From contig NZ_VFIA01000025.1 in assembly GCF_014282275.1 (NCBI RefSeq), positions 1 through 64,000 of the forward strand: a stretch of 64,000 nucleotides of DNA, given 5' to 3'. The notes below the pieces were generated by a model. The model saw only the letters and a program-made list of their open reading frames with translations, searched no databases and had not been told where the DNA came from. The DNA comes from Spirosoma utsteinense. Lineage in GTDB: Bacteria; Bacteroidota; Bacteroidia; Cytophagales; Spirosomataceae. Positions 43,208-51,748 of this stretch are shown piece after piece. The position numbers and the translations under genes were made by a program. The number at the start of each line of letters is the position of its first letter. Within the stretch, counting starts at the first letter, position 1.

Positions 43208-44305
43208 TCAAGCCAGCTCTTTCTTAGCCACCGGATTTTTCACGACCTTTTTGACTTGATCGCTCAGGAACTTCAACAGCAACTTTTCTACACCGTCCAG
43301 GCCGTGTGGACTGCTGCGCCGAAACCGCGCTTTCTGTTTGATGTAGGGGTTCAGATCCTGACATTCGTAAGCCTCCAGAATTTGCGGGTGCACGTAATGT
43401 TTTCGGCAAACTGTTCGGGTATTTCCCAGGGTATGTGATACCTCGTCCAGGACCGTGTTCACATTTTTCTTCAGTTCTTTTTCTGCGTCGCAGGGTTCCA
43501 GTTCGACCAGTAAACGCAGTGCATTGACCGTGCCAGCCCAGGTTCGGAAATCCTTGGCCGAGAAATCATCGCCCATCGTTTCTTTCAGGTAGTCGTTGAC
43601 CATCCCTGAGTCAATGGAACACCGGCTACCGTCTTTATCGAAGTATTGAAATAGTTCTTTACCGGGGATGTCACGGCAGGCCTTCACCAGTTTGGTCAGG
43701 CGCTTATCGTGGAGTGTTATGTCATGATAAATGCCTTTTTTGCCTTTGAAGCTGAATCGGAGTTCAGCGCCTTCTGCTTTTACGTGTCGGTCTTTCAGGG
43801 TGGTGAGCCCATAGGAGCCGTACTCTTTCTCATAAGCTGCGTTACCTATCCGGATAAGTGTCTGCTCCATAACGCTCAGCGCAATGGCAATCACTTTTTC
43901 TCGTGTCAGCTCCCGATTTTTAAGATCCTTATCCAGCCGAGCCCTCAGCAAGGGTAACGACTCGCCGAAAGCCACCATACGAAAAAATTTCGTTTCACTC
44001 CGGATGGCGTTCCAGTTGGCGTGGTAGCGGTATTGTTTACGGTTTCTGGTATCAATACCAGTGGCCTGTAAATGACCGTTCGGTTTGGGATTGATCCAGA
44101 CGCGTTCCCAGGCCGGAGGCAAAGCCATACTGCGGATGCGGGCCAGTGTTGCTTCATCATCGACTGGATCTCCATGCGCATCGATGTATTGAAACTGATC
44201 GCCAGTGAGTTGACGACTGATTCCGGGCATGCTGTCGGTCATGTAGCGCAATCGGGCTGCTTTGGCCGTTTGCACCGGGTCATGGGCTAATTCTAATAAA
44301 TTCAC
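43208..44305 (-). CDS. DNA topoisomerase IB (poxvirus-type)
   Basis: GTG at 44305 gives 365 residues; a TTG at 44323 is an alternative, and the conserved AKAARLRY block must be included, which rules out the later Met. Conserved blocks are GFQYID-like QFQYIDAHGD, LPPAWERVWINPKPNGHLQA, the RYH pattern QYRYHANW, ALSVMEQTLIRIGN and the catalytic Tyr304 in CRKHYVHP. The enzyme relaxes supercoils through a 3'-phosphotyrosine. Bacterial TopIB genes are accessory and often transferred. A single gene. Confidence 0.9.
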   Translation of the reverse strand: MNLLELAHDPVQTAKAARLRYMTDSMPGISRQLTGDQFQYIDAHGDPVDDEATLARIRSMALPPAWERVWINPKPNGHLQATGIDTRNRKQYRYHANWNAIRSETKFFRMVAFGESLPLLRARLDKDLKNRELTREKVIAIALSVMEQTLIRIGNAAYEKEYGSYGLTTLKDRHVKAEGAELRFSFKGKKGIYHDITLHDKRLTKLVKACRDIPGKELFQYFDKDGSRCSIDSGMVNDYLKETMGDDFSAKDFRTWAGTVNALRLLVELEPCDAEKELKKNVNTVLDEVSHTLGNTRTVCRKHYVHPQILEAYECQDLNPYIKQKARFRRSSPHGLDGVEKLLLKFLSDQVKKVVKNPVAKKELA

Positions 44306-44403
44306 GATCGTTGAGTTTAGCAAAAAGCGGTGCCACCTATGTCAGGATACGCCGGCCGGTTACTGAATTACCGACCGCCGGGCACTACTGTTCGCTAGCA
44401 AAC

Positions 44404-45000
44404 TCAACGTACAGGCAGTTGGTTATCGCGATGGGCTGCTTTTCCGAAAAACCACAAAGCCAGGGCGCTCGCGTAGTGGTAAAAATCCGTTGGATGAATA
44501 AATCCGTCGAAGGCATCGGCTTTGGTGGCCAGCCCCATCATCATTGCCGCCAGCACTACCCACAAACCCCGTTTGTTGCGTTGTAGCAGCGAAAACACGG
44601 CAAGCAACATCAGCACCAGAATGCCCAGAGAAGGCACAATAGGCGTAAAGACACGGATATCGGGGAGTAGTAGACTAATAAACAGAAACAACCCGAAAAT
44701 AACCGTTGACAGGAAGGTAAGCAGCGAGAGTGTGCGTTGGTTGAGCAGCGCATAAACCGCCGTCACGACACATACGACCCCCAGGCTATCGGACAAAATA
44801 ATCATCGACCGGTGTAGTGGCTCAAGCAAATCATTCCCTGCATACTGGAACACGCCAATCAGCGCAGCCAGCGACGTCGTCAGCAGAAAGAACCCCCATA
44901 GCAGCCGGTTAAACAGAGAAATACGACCGAAATAATGCCAGAATACGCCTATGCCCGCCCCGACCAGAATGGAACCGGATAGAATGTGCGAAAAAATCAT
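44404..45000 (-). CDS. Polytopic membrane protein of unknown function
   Basis: The ATG at 45000 gives 198 residues; the upstream in-frame start at 45078 adds 26 non-hydrophobic residues and is rejected. At least six hydrophobic segments run through the protein (for example SGSILVGAGIGVFWHYFG, LLWGFFLLTTSLAALIGVF, LWVVLAAMMMGLATKADAF). The conserved TDFYHYASALALWFFGKAA near the end and HilSG near the start suggest a histidine-bearing membrane enzyme or carrier. No family is firmly recognised. It is divergent from sucD. Confidence 0.78.
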   Translation of the reverse strand: MIFSHILSGSILVGAGIGVFWHYFGRISLFNRLLWGFFLLTTSLAALIGVFQYAGNDLLEPLHRSMIILSDSLGVVCVVTAVYALLNQRTLSLLTFLSTVIFGLFLFISLLLPDIRVFTPIVPSLGILVLMLLAVFSLLQRNKRGLWVVLAAMMMGLATKADAFDGFIHPTDFYHYASALALWFFGKAAHRDNQLPVR

Positions 45001-45023
45001 CACGTAATTTACGAAGATTCGGC

Positions 45024-45031
45024 TACTTTTG
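45024..45031 (+). promoter_or_regulatory. -7 promoter box upstream of sucD
   Basis: TACTTTTG followed by CCACCC fits the Bacteroidota -7 box TAnnTTTG. It is 145 bases before sucD, so the leader would be long. The -33 element is weak. Confidence 0.35.
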
Positions 45032-45175
45032 CCACCCAAAGCCGTTGGATGTTCGAGAAAAGCCGTTCGATCGCGCAACTACATCGCCTGTTGTTTTTGC
45101 TGATCTTTTGTACCTGTTATCGATCATCCATCGTTCCCGGAAACTAACTGCATTGCCAACGATTTACAAACCGTC

Positions 45176-46051
45176 ATGTCTGTTCTAGTAAATAAAGACT
45201 CCAAAGTTATCGTCCAGGGCTTTACCGGCTCGGAGGGCAGTTTTCACGCCCAGCAGATGATCGAATACGGCACCAGCGTTGTTGGGGGCGTAACACCCGG
45301 CAAAGGGGGGCAAACGCACCTCGATCGGCCTGTTTTCAACACCGTTCAGGAAGCAGTCGATCAGGCTGGCGCCAACGTATCGATTATTTTCGTGCCACCT
45401 GCGTTCGCTGCCGACGCCATCATGGAAGCGGCTGAGGCTGGTATTGCGGTCATCATCTGCATTACAGAAGGTATTCCTACCAGCGACATGATTGCTGTCA
45501 AGCACTACCTGAGTGATAAAGAGGTCCGGCTGATTGGGCCTAACTGCCCTGGCGTTATGACGGCTGAAGAATGTAAAGTCGGGATCATGCCGGGCTTTAT
45601 CTTCAAAAAAGGCACTATTGGTATTGTGTCAAAATCAGGTACCCTGACCTACGAAGCGGTCGATCAACTGACGAAAGCCGGGCTGGGTCAGAGTACGGCC
45701 ATTGGTATTGGGGGCGACCCGATCATTGGTACGACCACCAAAGAAGCTGTTGAATTACTGATGAATGACCCCGATACGGAGGCCATCGTGATGATTGGTG
45801 AGATTGGTGGCGGTATGGAAGCCGAGGCTGCTAACTGGATCAAAGCAGACGGTAACCGTAAGCCGGTTGTTGGCTTTATTGCTGGTCAGACCGCGCCAAA
45901 AGGTCGCCGGATGGGTCATGCCGGTGCCATCGTTGGTGGTGCCGACGATACCGCTGCTGCCAAAATGGCGATTATGCGGGAGTGTGGTATCCACGTAGTT
46001 GAATCGCCGGCGCTTATCGGTGATACGATGCTTAAAGCACTTGGCAAATAA
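45176..46051 (+). CDS. sucD: Succinyl-CoA synthetase alpha subunit
   Basis: A 291-residue subunit of succinyl-CoA synthetase (ADP- or GDP-forming), the TCA-cycle step of substrate-level phosphorylation. CoA-binding loop [21 protein letters not shown]; phospho-His248 in RMGHAGAIV; these are all intact. Length is typical. sucC is not adjacent, as is common in Bacteroidota, where sucD stands apart. A hairpin terminator follows at 46093-46120. Confidence 0.95.
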   Translation: MSVLVNKDSKVIVQGFTGSEGSFHAQQMIEYGTSVVGGVTPGKGGQTHLDRPVFNTVQEAVDQAGANVSIIFVPPAFAADAIMEAAEAGIAVIICITEGIPTSDMIAVKHYLSDKEVRLIGPNCPGVMTAEECKVGIMPGFIFKKGTIGIVSKSGTLTYEAVDQLTKAGLGQSTAIGIGGDPIIGTTTKEAVELLMNDPDTEAIVMIGEIGGGMEAEAANWIKADGNRKPVVGFIAGQTAPKGRRMGHAGAIVGGADDTAAAKMAIMRECGIHVVESPALIGDTMLKALGK

Positions 46052-46083
46052 AAGGCCATTATCGAAAGAGCAACGAAAAGAAC

Positions 46084-46091
46084 TACCTTTG
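46084..46091 (+). promoter_or_regulatory. -7 promoter box for DUF4271/hemD genes
   Basis: TACCTTTG fits TAnnTTTG exactly, 34 bases before the ATG at 46125. The -33 TTTG is absent at usual spacing. The box abuts a hairpin at 46093-46120, so transcription would begin within or beside this structure. Confidence 0.4.
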
Positions 46092-46092
46092 T

Positions 46093-46120
46093 AAGGCCGA
46101 AATGGTAACGTTTCGGCTTT
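46093..46120 (+). terminator. Hairpin terminator after sucD
   Basis: A 10-bp stem with one G-U pair (AAGGCCGAAA / TTTCGGCTTT) and an 8-base loop is followed by ATTTATG. It lies 42 bases after the sucD stop and may separate sucD from the DUF4271-hemD unit. Confidence 0.6.
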
Positions 46121-46124
46121 ATTT

Positions 46125-47309
46125 ATGCCTACCATTTGGATACGTTGCTGGTTGCCAGGGCTTCTTTGTTTACTATTGAGCTGGTCTGCGAATGCGCAGA
46201 GTAGCGGCAAGAATGTAGGTATAGGTCCGGAAAATCGGTATTATCCGGTCCAGAATTTTCGGGATGATTTTCAGGTGTATGATGATGCTGTAAAGGCCTA
46301 CGTACCTTACATCGTTGAGCAGCATGCCGATAAAACGGCGTTAAGTGCCTATATCGACCTGGAAAGCAATCGTCATTACGTACTGCTTATTTCGACCCAG
46401 CAGGATGGCTATCTGTTCATCAATGCTGCCCTGAAGCGTAAACTATGGGCGGGCACCTGGCAGGTGTTGAGTATCGACAGCTTATACCGCGTTTACCGGC
46501 AGCCCGAACTATTTCTTACCCTTTATGGTGCGCCGGGCCTTGGCGACCGTCAGCTATTTATTGGATATCCCAAGTCGGCAACGCAGAAAACGGTTGTACT
46601 GCGCGACGATAATCTGAGTTTGCGTCCCCGCGAGTTTTCGGACTATGATAGCTTTCTGAGCGTTGGGTTACTGTTCCTGCTAGCCACACACGCTTTTTTA
46701 TTCAGCCTCTACCACCGGGCCTTTTTGCGCTTTTACAGCCTGCGCGATTTGCTGTCGCTCCGTGCTCAGGAAGAGTCTTTTCTAATTAATCGACCGCTTA
46801 GCAGTACGAACATACTTTTTACGATCAACCTGAGTTTCGTACTGGCTTACCTGATTCTATTTGTACAAAGCCGTAATATAGACGTGTTTGCTTCGCGGGC
46901 GCTGCTCCTGGGAGGGCATAGGTTTGTTGCGCTGACCGGTGAGTTTTTTCTGTTGAGTGCCGTGGCGTTTCTATTTTTGATGGGCAAGTATGTACTGCTG
47001 GAAGTGCTTGGCGGACTTTATAAACTACAGGGTATTATCAACGTCCATTTTTTCAAGATACTACAGTCATCACTGCTTTTTTTTACGGGTATGACCCTGT
47101 TGCTGGCTATTGTTGCCTTCAATGGGCCGACGCTGACCTGGTCTCAGAATAGCCTGCTCATACCCCTGATCATATTTTACACGGCCCGTCTGGCTCTGCT
47201 CTATTTGGCTATTCGGAGTATGGAGCCTATCAAGAATCTTTATTTATTTTCGTACCTTTGTATCGTTGAATTGATTCCACTTATCATTGGATTGCGTTTT
47301 GCACTTTGA
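46125..47309 (+). CDS. DUF4271-domain membrane protein
   Basis: A 394-residue protein with a signal peptide or first helix (MPTIWIRCWLPGLLCLLLSW) and a soluble domain (about 25-165). It then has six to seven membrane helices from about 178 to the end (LLFLLATHAFLFSLYHRAFL, TINLSFVLAYLILFVQ, FFLLSAVAFLFLMGKYV, LLYLAIRSMEPIKN). The layout matches DUF4271, a Bacteroidota family often encoded beside hemD. The function is unknown. Its stop codon TGA overlaps a possible downstream ATG at 47309, so coupling to the hemD frame is possible. Confidence 0.85.
   Translation: MPTIWIRCWLPGLLCLLLSWSANAQSSGKNVGIGPENRYYPVQNFRDDFQVYDDAVKAYVPYIVEQHADKTALSAYIDLESNRHYVLLISTQQDGYLFINAALKRKLWAGTWQVLSIDSLYRVYRQPELFLTLYGAPGLGDRQLFIGYPKSATQKTVVLRDDNLSLRPREFSDYDSFLSVGLLFLLATHAFLFSLYHRAFLRFYSLRDLLSLRAQEESFLINRPLSSTNILFTINLSFVLAYLILFVQSRNIDVFASRALLLGGHRFVALTGEFFLLSAVAFLFLMGKYVLLEVLGGLYKLQGIINVHFFKILQSSLLFFTGMTLLLAIVAFNGPTLTWSQNSLLIPLIIFYTARLALLYLAIRSMEPIKNLYLFSYLCIVELIPLIIGLRFAL
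47253..47260 (+). promoter_or_regulatory. Possible internal -7 box for hemD
   Basis: TACCTTTG fits TAnnTTTG exactly and lies inside the 3' end of DUF4271, about 50-160 bases before hemD starts. The -33 side is weak (TTTATTTATT). It could let hemD be expressed separately. Confidence 0.3.
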
Positions 47310-47419
47310 TGAGTGAGTCTGTACGGAAGTTGCCGCTGGAAATATTCAGCACAGGTATTTTACCGAAACACAACAAAACGTACAGCCTTAAACTGACCAT
47401 TGAAACGAGTACAGATTCA

Positions 47420-48205
47420 ATGAACGATACAAGCATACAATCGGCCGAAGACCGGCTTACGAAGGTCAACCGACTTCTAATCACCCAATCCCGCCCTGCC
47501 GACGAAAAGTCTCCCTACTTTGATCTTGTCAGCAAGTACAACCTTCAAATTGACTTCCGGCCGTTTATTCAGATCGACGGCGTGTCGTTCAAGGACTTTC
47601 GTCGTCAGAAGATAAATATACTGGCTCATACGGCCATTATCTTTACAAGTCGAAATGCTATTGATCACTTCTTTCGAGTTTGCCAGGAAGGTCGTATCGA
47701 GGTTCCTGCCGACATGAAGTATTTCTGCATATCGGAGCAAACCGCTAATTACCTCCAGAAATACATTGTCATTCGGAAGCGTAAGATCTTTAACGGGACG
47801 AAGACCGCTACTGAGCTTTTCGAACTGATTAAAAAACACAAGACGGAGAAATTCCTATTTCCCTGTTCCAATATTCGGGGCAATGATATTCCGGAGTTCA
47901 TGGATACCAGCAGTCTCCATCTGACGGAGGCCGTGATGTATGAAACTGTACCAACCGATCTGTCGGATTTGGCTATAGAAAGCTACGACATCATTGCATT
48001 TTTCAGTCCGTCTGGTGTTAACTCGCTGATGTCTAACTTCCCGGACTTCAAACAAAATGGAACCCGGATGGCGGCTTTCGGTCCAACCACCGCTAAGGCT
48101 GTTGCCGAAGCAGGTCTAATGCTGGATATTGAAGCACCATTACCCAACGCCCCTTCGATGACCGGAGCGCTTGAACTCTACATCAAGAAGGCCAACAATC
48201 AGTAA
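47420..48205 (+). CDS. hemD: Uroporphyrinogen-III synthase
   Basis: The ATG at 47420 gives 261 residues; in-frame ATG 47309 overlapping the DUF4271 stop would add 37. The protein begins near the family's LLITQSRPADEKSPYFDL, then DFRPFIQIDGVSFKDFRRQK and IIFTSRNAIDHFF, the Bacteroidota HemD type. C-terminal AAFGPTTAKAVAEAGL is the second-domain signature. It cyclises hydroxymethylbilane to uroporphyrinogen III for haem. The adjacency of DUF4271 is conserved; the link to type IX genes downstream may be chance or regulatory. Confidence 0.88.
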   Translation: MNDTSIQSAEDRLTKVNRLLITQSRPADEKSPYFDLVSKYNLQIDFRPFIQIDGVSFKDFRRQKINILAHTAIIFTSRNAIDHFFRVCQEGRIEVPADMKYFCISEQTANYLQKYIVIRKRKIFNGTKTATELFELIKKHKTEKFLFPCSNIRGNDIPEFMDTSSLHLTEAVMYETVPTDLSDLAIESYDIIAFFSPSGVNSLMSNFPDFKQNGTRMAAFGPTTAKAVAEAGLMLDIEAPLPNAPSMTGALELYIKKANNQ

Positions 48206-48401
48206 GGGGGTAACGTTATAAGAAGGTTGGATGCCGCTAATCGGGTATATGTGCTCGTTTAAGGCGTCCAACCTTTGTTTTTTAGTTCAATATTTCGGAC
48301 GTGCAGGCGTTTAGTGTAGAGACGTTGAATCGGTTCAAGTTGTATATTGCTCTTCGCCCGGATTCGGTTAGTGGTGGTTTTCATTTTCTTGCTTTGGTAG
48401 T

Positions 48402-49379
48402 ATGATTCGCACTGTTTACGTTTTTGCTTCATGTCTACTCCTAACCGCCTTAGGCTCAAGGGCTCTGGCGCAACAGGATCCTCAGTTCAGTCTGTATATG
48501 TACAATCCGTTGTACTATAATCCGGCGGCTGCCGGTTCGGAGGGTGTGTCGCGGATGCAGATTACGCACCGAACCCAATACCTGGGTTATCAGCCAACGA
48601 TTGCCAGCGATGGAGGAGCACAAAGTACACAGCTGCTTTCGTTCAATATGCCATTGGCTAAGATCAAAAGTGGAATAGGTGTTTATGCGTTTAACGATAA
48701 ATTAGGCGCAATCGTAAATCAATCCGTGCAGGTTGCTTACGCGTATCGAATGGCGCTCAAGAGTGGCACACTGGCGCTGGGTGTTCAGGCGGGGATGTAC
48801 AACAGGGGTATCAACTACGGCGAATTGTTCCGCCCCGGCGAACCTGGCGACCCAGCCATCCCAACGGGACGTGTCAGCCAGGCGAGACCCGATTTTTCGG
48901 CGGGTGTCTATTATAATTCCACGGATTACTGGCTGGGGGTAAGTGTGACTCACCTCAACGCGGCTACGTATACGCTGGTGACGGACCGGTCTACCGACCC
49001 TCTCGATCGTAATATTAATCTGACGGCTGGTTATCGACTCGGTATCGGGTATGATATTGATGTACAACCATCGATTCTGGTACAGTATAGTACGGCTGGT
49101 CAGACAAAAGCGACTGCGATAACGGCTAACCTGGTTGGTACCTACGACAATCGAATCTGGGCGGGTGTTGGCTACCGGCTGGGTGATGCAATTATGGCTA
49201 CGGCAGGCATCAACCTGATGCGTAACAATGCGTTACGAATTGGATACTCGCTGGACCTTGTTGCGGGCGGTACGCAAATCAAGAGTTTGACTTCCCATGA
49301 GATTCTGGTAGGCTATGCACTCCCTGCCCCCGACGCCCGGAAAAAACCAATTATCCGGACTCCCCGATTCCGGTATTAA
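48402..49379 (+). CDS. PorP/SprF-family type IX secretion membrane protein
   Basis: A 325-residue outer-membrane protein with a signal peptide (MIRTVYVFASCLLLTALGS). The family motif LAQQDPQFSLYMYNPLYYNP AAAGSEG begins the mature chain. It continues as a beta barrel with PNFSAGVYYNSTDYWLGVSV-like repeats (here PDFSAGVYYNSTDYWLGVS). PorP/SprF proteins tether type IX effectors or adhesins such as SprB. Here it lies directly before gldK, in the order seen in gliding clusters. A 261-base spacer separates it from gldK. Confidence 0.93.
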   Translation: MIRTVYVFASCLLLTALGSRALAQQDPQFSLYMYNPLYYNPAAAGSEGVSRMQITHRTQYLGYQPTIASDGGAQSTQLLSFNMPLAKIKSGIGVYAFNDKLGAIVNQSVQVAYAYRMALKSGTLALGVQAGMYNRGINYGELFRPGEPGDPAIPTGRVSQARPDFSAGVYYNSTDYWLGVSVTHLNAATYTLVTDRSTDPLDRNINLTAGYRLGIGYDIDVQPSILVQYSTAGQTKATAITANLVGTYDNRIWAGVGYRLGDAIMATAGINLMRNNALRIGYSLDLVAGGTQIKSLTSHEILVGYALPAPDARKKPIIRTPRFRY

Positions 49380-49468
49380 GCAAGCACAAAGTTGAAGGAT
49401 TTCAACGGAGTAGGGGTATGGTCAACATTTTGGCAACATTCTTGTTAGGCTGTTTGCAATTGGTGCCG

Positions 49469-49476
49469 TATTTTTG
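49469..49476 (+). promoter_or_regulatory. -7 promoter box upstream of gldK
   Basis: TATTTTTG fits TAnnTTTG; it is 165 bases before the gldK ATG. An upstream TTTG (49453-49456) is only 12 bases away, too close for normal spacing. It may start a long leader transcript for gldKLMN. Confidence 0.3.
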
Positions 49477-49640
49477 AGGAAACAGGCTATGCCAACGGTG
49501 CAGTATACCTCATAAAGTAAGCGCTCTTGTGTTGTCATGGCCATAGAATTTCAGGTTGAACCATTTGTTACATACAATAACCAAACAGATTTTCGTTTTT
49601 AGTCTGGTCTCGCACAAGAAGACGGTCAAAATAGCCTATA

Positions 49641-50777
49641 ATGATGAAGTACAACTGGTTTACAGTCAACGCAACCCGTGTGATGATGGTCGCAACAGTA
49701 GTTCTGCTAATGCAGGGTTGCGGATTTGTGAAATCGAAGTTTGGCGGAGGTGGTAAGGGGGGTGATGTAGGCGTTACAAACGGAGAGATTACAGCTACCG
49801 GGCGTAAGGGTTACAAACAAACGACACCATATGGTATGGTTCTGGTACCGTCCGGTTCGTTTATAATGGGTCAGGCCGACGAAGATGTGGCTGCCACCCA
49901 GATCAATATGAACCGGCAAGTGACAATCAGCTCGTTCTATATGGATGATGCAGAGATCTCGAACCATGAATACCGGCAGTACGTAAATGCACTGCTGGCC
50001 GATTCAGTCTCAGTATTGGGCGAGGAAGAGATAATGGCTAATTTTTATCCGGACACAACCGTCTGGAAAAATGACTTTACGTACCACAACGGTGATCCAA
50101 TGCTGGAATACTACTTCGGGCATCCAGCCTTCGATACCTATCCAGTAGTGGGTGTAAACTGGAAAGCCGCACAGCACTTTAGCCAGTGGCGTACCAATAC
50201 TTACAACGATTACCGTACCAAAGAGGGTCAGTTTAACGCCCCCCGGTTCCGGCTTCCATCCGAAGCCGAGTGGGAATGGGCGGCCCGTGGTGGTAAAAAC
50301 GGAGCCAAGTACCCCTGGGGTAACCCCTACGTAGCCAATGGCAAAGGTTGCTATCTGGCTAACTTTAAGCCACAACGCGGTAATTTCGACGCCGATGGGT
50401 ACCCATACACTGCCCCCGCAACGGCTTACAGTCCTAACGATTACGGTCTGTACAATATGTCGGGTAATGTAGCCGAGTGGTGCCGCGATGCTTACGCTGA
50501 TAACTCCAACGCTATTGTTTGGGATATGAACCCCGACAACCAGAATGCTGATGAACCTCGTAAGGTGGTTCGGGGTGGATCCTGGAAAGATATTGCTTAT
50601 TACCTTGAGACTGGAACCCGTTACTTTGAGTACGAAGATCAGAAGCGTTCGTATATCGGTTTCCGTTGCGTAATGGACAACCTCGAAGGTCGTACCGCGT
50701 CGGCTCGCGGTGGTCGGGTAGGGGGTAGTAGCAAGGCTAAAAGCAGCAAAAAGTCATCGGCTAAAACAAAAGCCTAA
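49641..50777 (+). CDS. gldK: Gliding motility lipoprotein GldK
   Basis: A 378-residue lipoprotein: signal MMVATVVLLMQGC with Cys lipidated, a Gly-rich linker, then a sulfatase-modifying factor/FGE-like domain (about 65-355; PYGMVLVPSGSFIMGQAD, PRFRLPSEAEWEWAARGG, DYGLYNMSGNVAEWCRDA, GFRCV). The FGE domain lacks formylglycine activity in this family and is structural. With GldN it builds the periplasmic ring of the type IX secretion system. Length is short relative to other GldK, and the tail is Lys/Ser-rich (SSKAKSSKKSS). First gene of gldKLMN. Confidence 0.95.
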   Translation: MMKYNWFTVNATRVMMVATVVLLMQGCGFVKSKFGGGGKGGDVGVTNGEITATGRKGYKQTTPYGMVLVPSGSFIMGQADEDVAATQINMNRQVTISSFYMDDAEISNHEYRQYVNALLADSVSVLGEEEIMANFYPDTTVWKNDFTYHNGDPMLEYYFGHPAFDTYPVVGVNWKAAQHFSQWRTNTYNDYRTKEGQFNAPRFRLPSEAEWEWAARGGKNGAKYPWGNPYVANGKGCYLANFKPQRGNFDADGYPYTAPATAYSPNDYGLYNMSGNVAEWCRDAYADNSNAIVWDMNPDNQNADEPRKVVRGGSWKDIAYYLETGTRYFEYEDQKRSYIGFRCVMDNLEGRTASARGGRVGGSSKAKSSKKSSAKTKA

Positions 50778-50822
50778 CACATCCAACAAGACAGTTACCC
50801 AATTCAATCAATAATCGCTATC

Positions 50823-51635
50823 ATGGCAACAGCAAAGTCCACTAATTTCTTTTGGGATCGTTTAGTACCAACCATTTATAGTGCAGGGGCCGCCGTCGTT
50901 ATTTTCGGAGCCTGGGCCAAGATTACCCACAACGAGCAGTTCGGTTTTATGCTGACGCTCGGTCTGCTTACCGAAGTAGTTATTTTTGCACTGTACGCTG
51001 TACAAAGTTTTACACAGCCTATACCAGGAGGAACTGATTACGCCTGGGAGAAAGTATACCCGGAACTGGGTGACGACTTCAAGGGCGAAGCTCGTAAACC
51101 AGCTCCACAGGCAAACGGCCTGACTGGCAATATGGACCAGATGCTGGCACAAGCAAAAGTGACGCCCGACGTGTTTGAGCGACTTGGCTCCGGATTCCGC
51201 AACCTGAATGACACGGTCTCTAAACTGACCGACTTGACCGACGCAACGGTAGCTACCAATGATTATGCCCGCAACGTAAAGTCGGCGTCGTCGTCTATCG
51301 GTGAAATGAATAAGTCTTATGGTACAGCGATCACAGCTATGAACTCAATGGCCGACGCGACAACTGATGCCAAAGACTACCGTGACCAGTTTCAGAAGGT
51401 AACCAAGAATATGGGTGCCCTCAATGCGGTTTATGAGCTGGAGTTACAGGACACCAACAAGCACCTGAAAGCAATGAATGCTTTTTATGGCAGCCTGACA
51501 TCGGCGATGGAAAACATGGCTGACGCGAGCCGCGATACGCAGCAGTTTAAGAGCGAAATGGCGAAACTTACTGGTAACCTGGCATCGCTCAATAACGTAT
51601 ACGGCAGCATGCTAACCGCTATGCGCGGTAACTAA
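50823..51635 (+). CDS. gldL: Gliding motility / T9SS motor protein GldL
   Basis: A 270-residue inner-membrane protein with two helices (about 17-37 and 40-61) and a long cytoplasmic coiled coil. Protonatable residues reported in the F. johnsoniae motor can be matched: Tyr19, Lys33 and His36 (KITH), and Glu51 (LLTEVVIFAL). A second acidic residue found near the end of helix two in the Flavobacterium protein is Gln61 here by eye alignment. GldL and GldM form the proton-driven rotary motor of type IX secretion. The tail has repeated TDATVATNDYARNVKSASSS-type segments. Confidence 0.95.
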   Translation: MATAKSTNFFWDRLVPTIYSAGAAVVIFGAWAKITHNEQFGFMLTLGLLTEVVIFALYAVQSFTQPIPGGTDYAWEKVYPELGDDFKGEARKPAPQANGLTGNMDQMLAQAKVTPDVFERLGSGFRNLNDTVSKLTDLTDATVATNDYARNVKSASSSIGEMNKSYGTAITAMNSMADATTDAKDYRDQFQKVTKNMGALNAVYELELQDTNKHLKAMNAFYGSLTSAMENMADASRDTQQFKSEMAKLTGNLASLNNVYGSMLTAMRGN

Positions 51636-51654
51636 AAAAAGTTATGGAGCCAGC

Positions 51655-51745
51655 GGGTTGTAAGGTTGTGATGGTCAGGCTTCGCCTGGTTACAACTTTA
51701 CAGCCTTGCGGCTTTACAACTTGATAACTTTACAACTCATTAAAT
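51655..51745. repeat. Intergenic word-repeat spacer between gldL and gldM
   Basis: The spacer contains three direct copies of CTTTACA with ACAAC ends (near 51696, 51712 and 51729) and the reverse-complement word GTTGTAAGG near 51657. A compact hairpin CAGGC-TTC-GCCTG is at 51676-51688. No coding content; it lies inside the gldKLMN operon. Confidence 0.6.
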
Positions 51746-51748
51746 TTC

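Noticed and set aside
43208..44323. Phage integrase for the topoisomerase gene
   Set aside because: The blocks LPPAWERVWI and CRKHYVHP are topoisomerase IB-type; no att site or phage genes are nearby.
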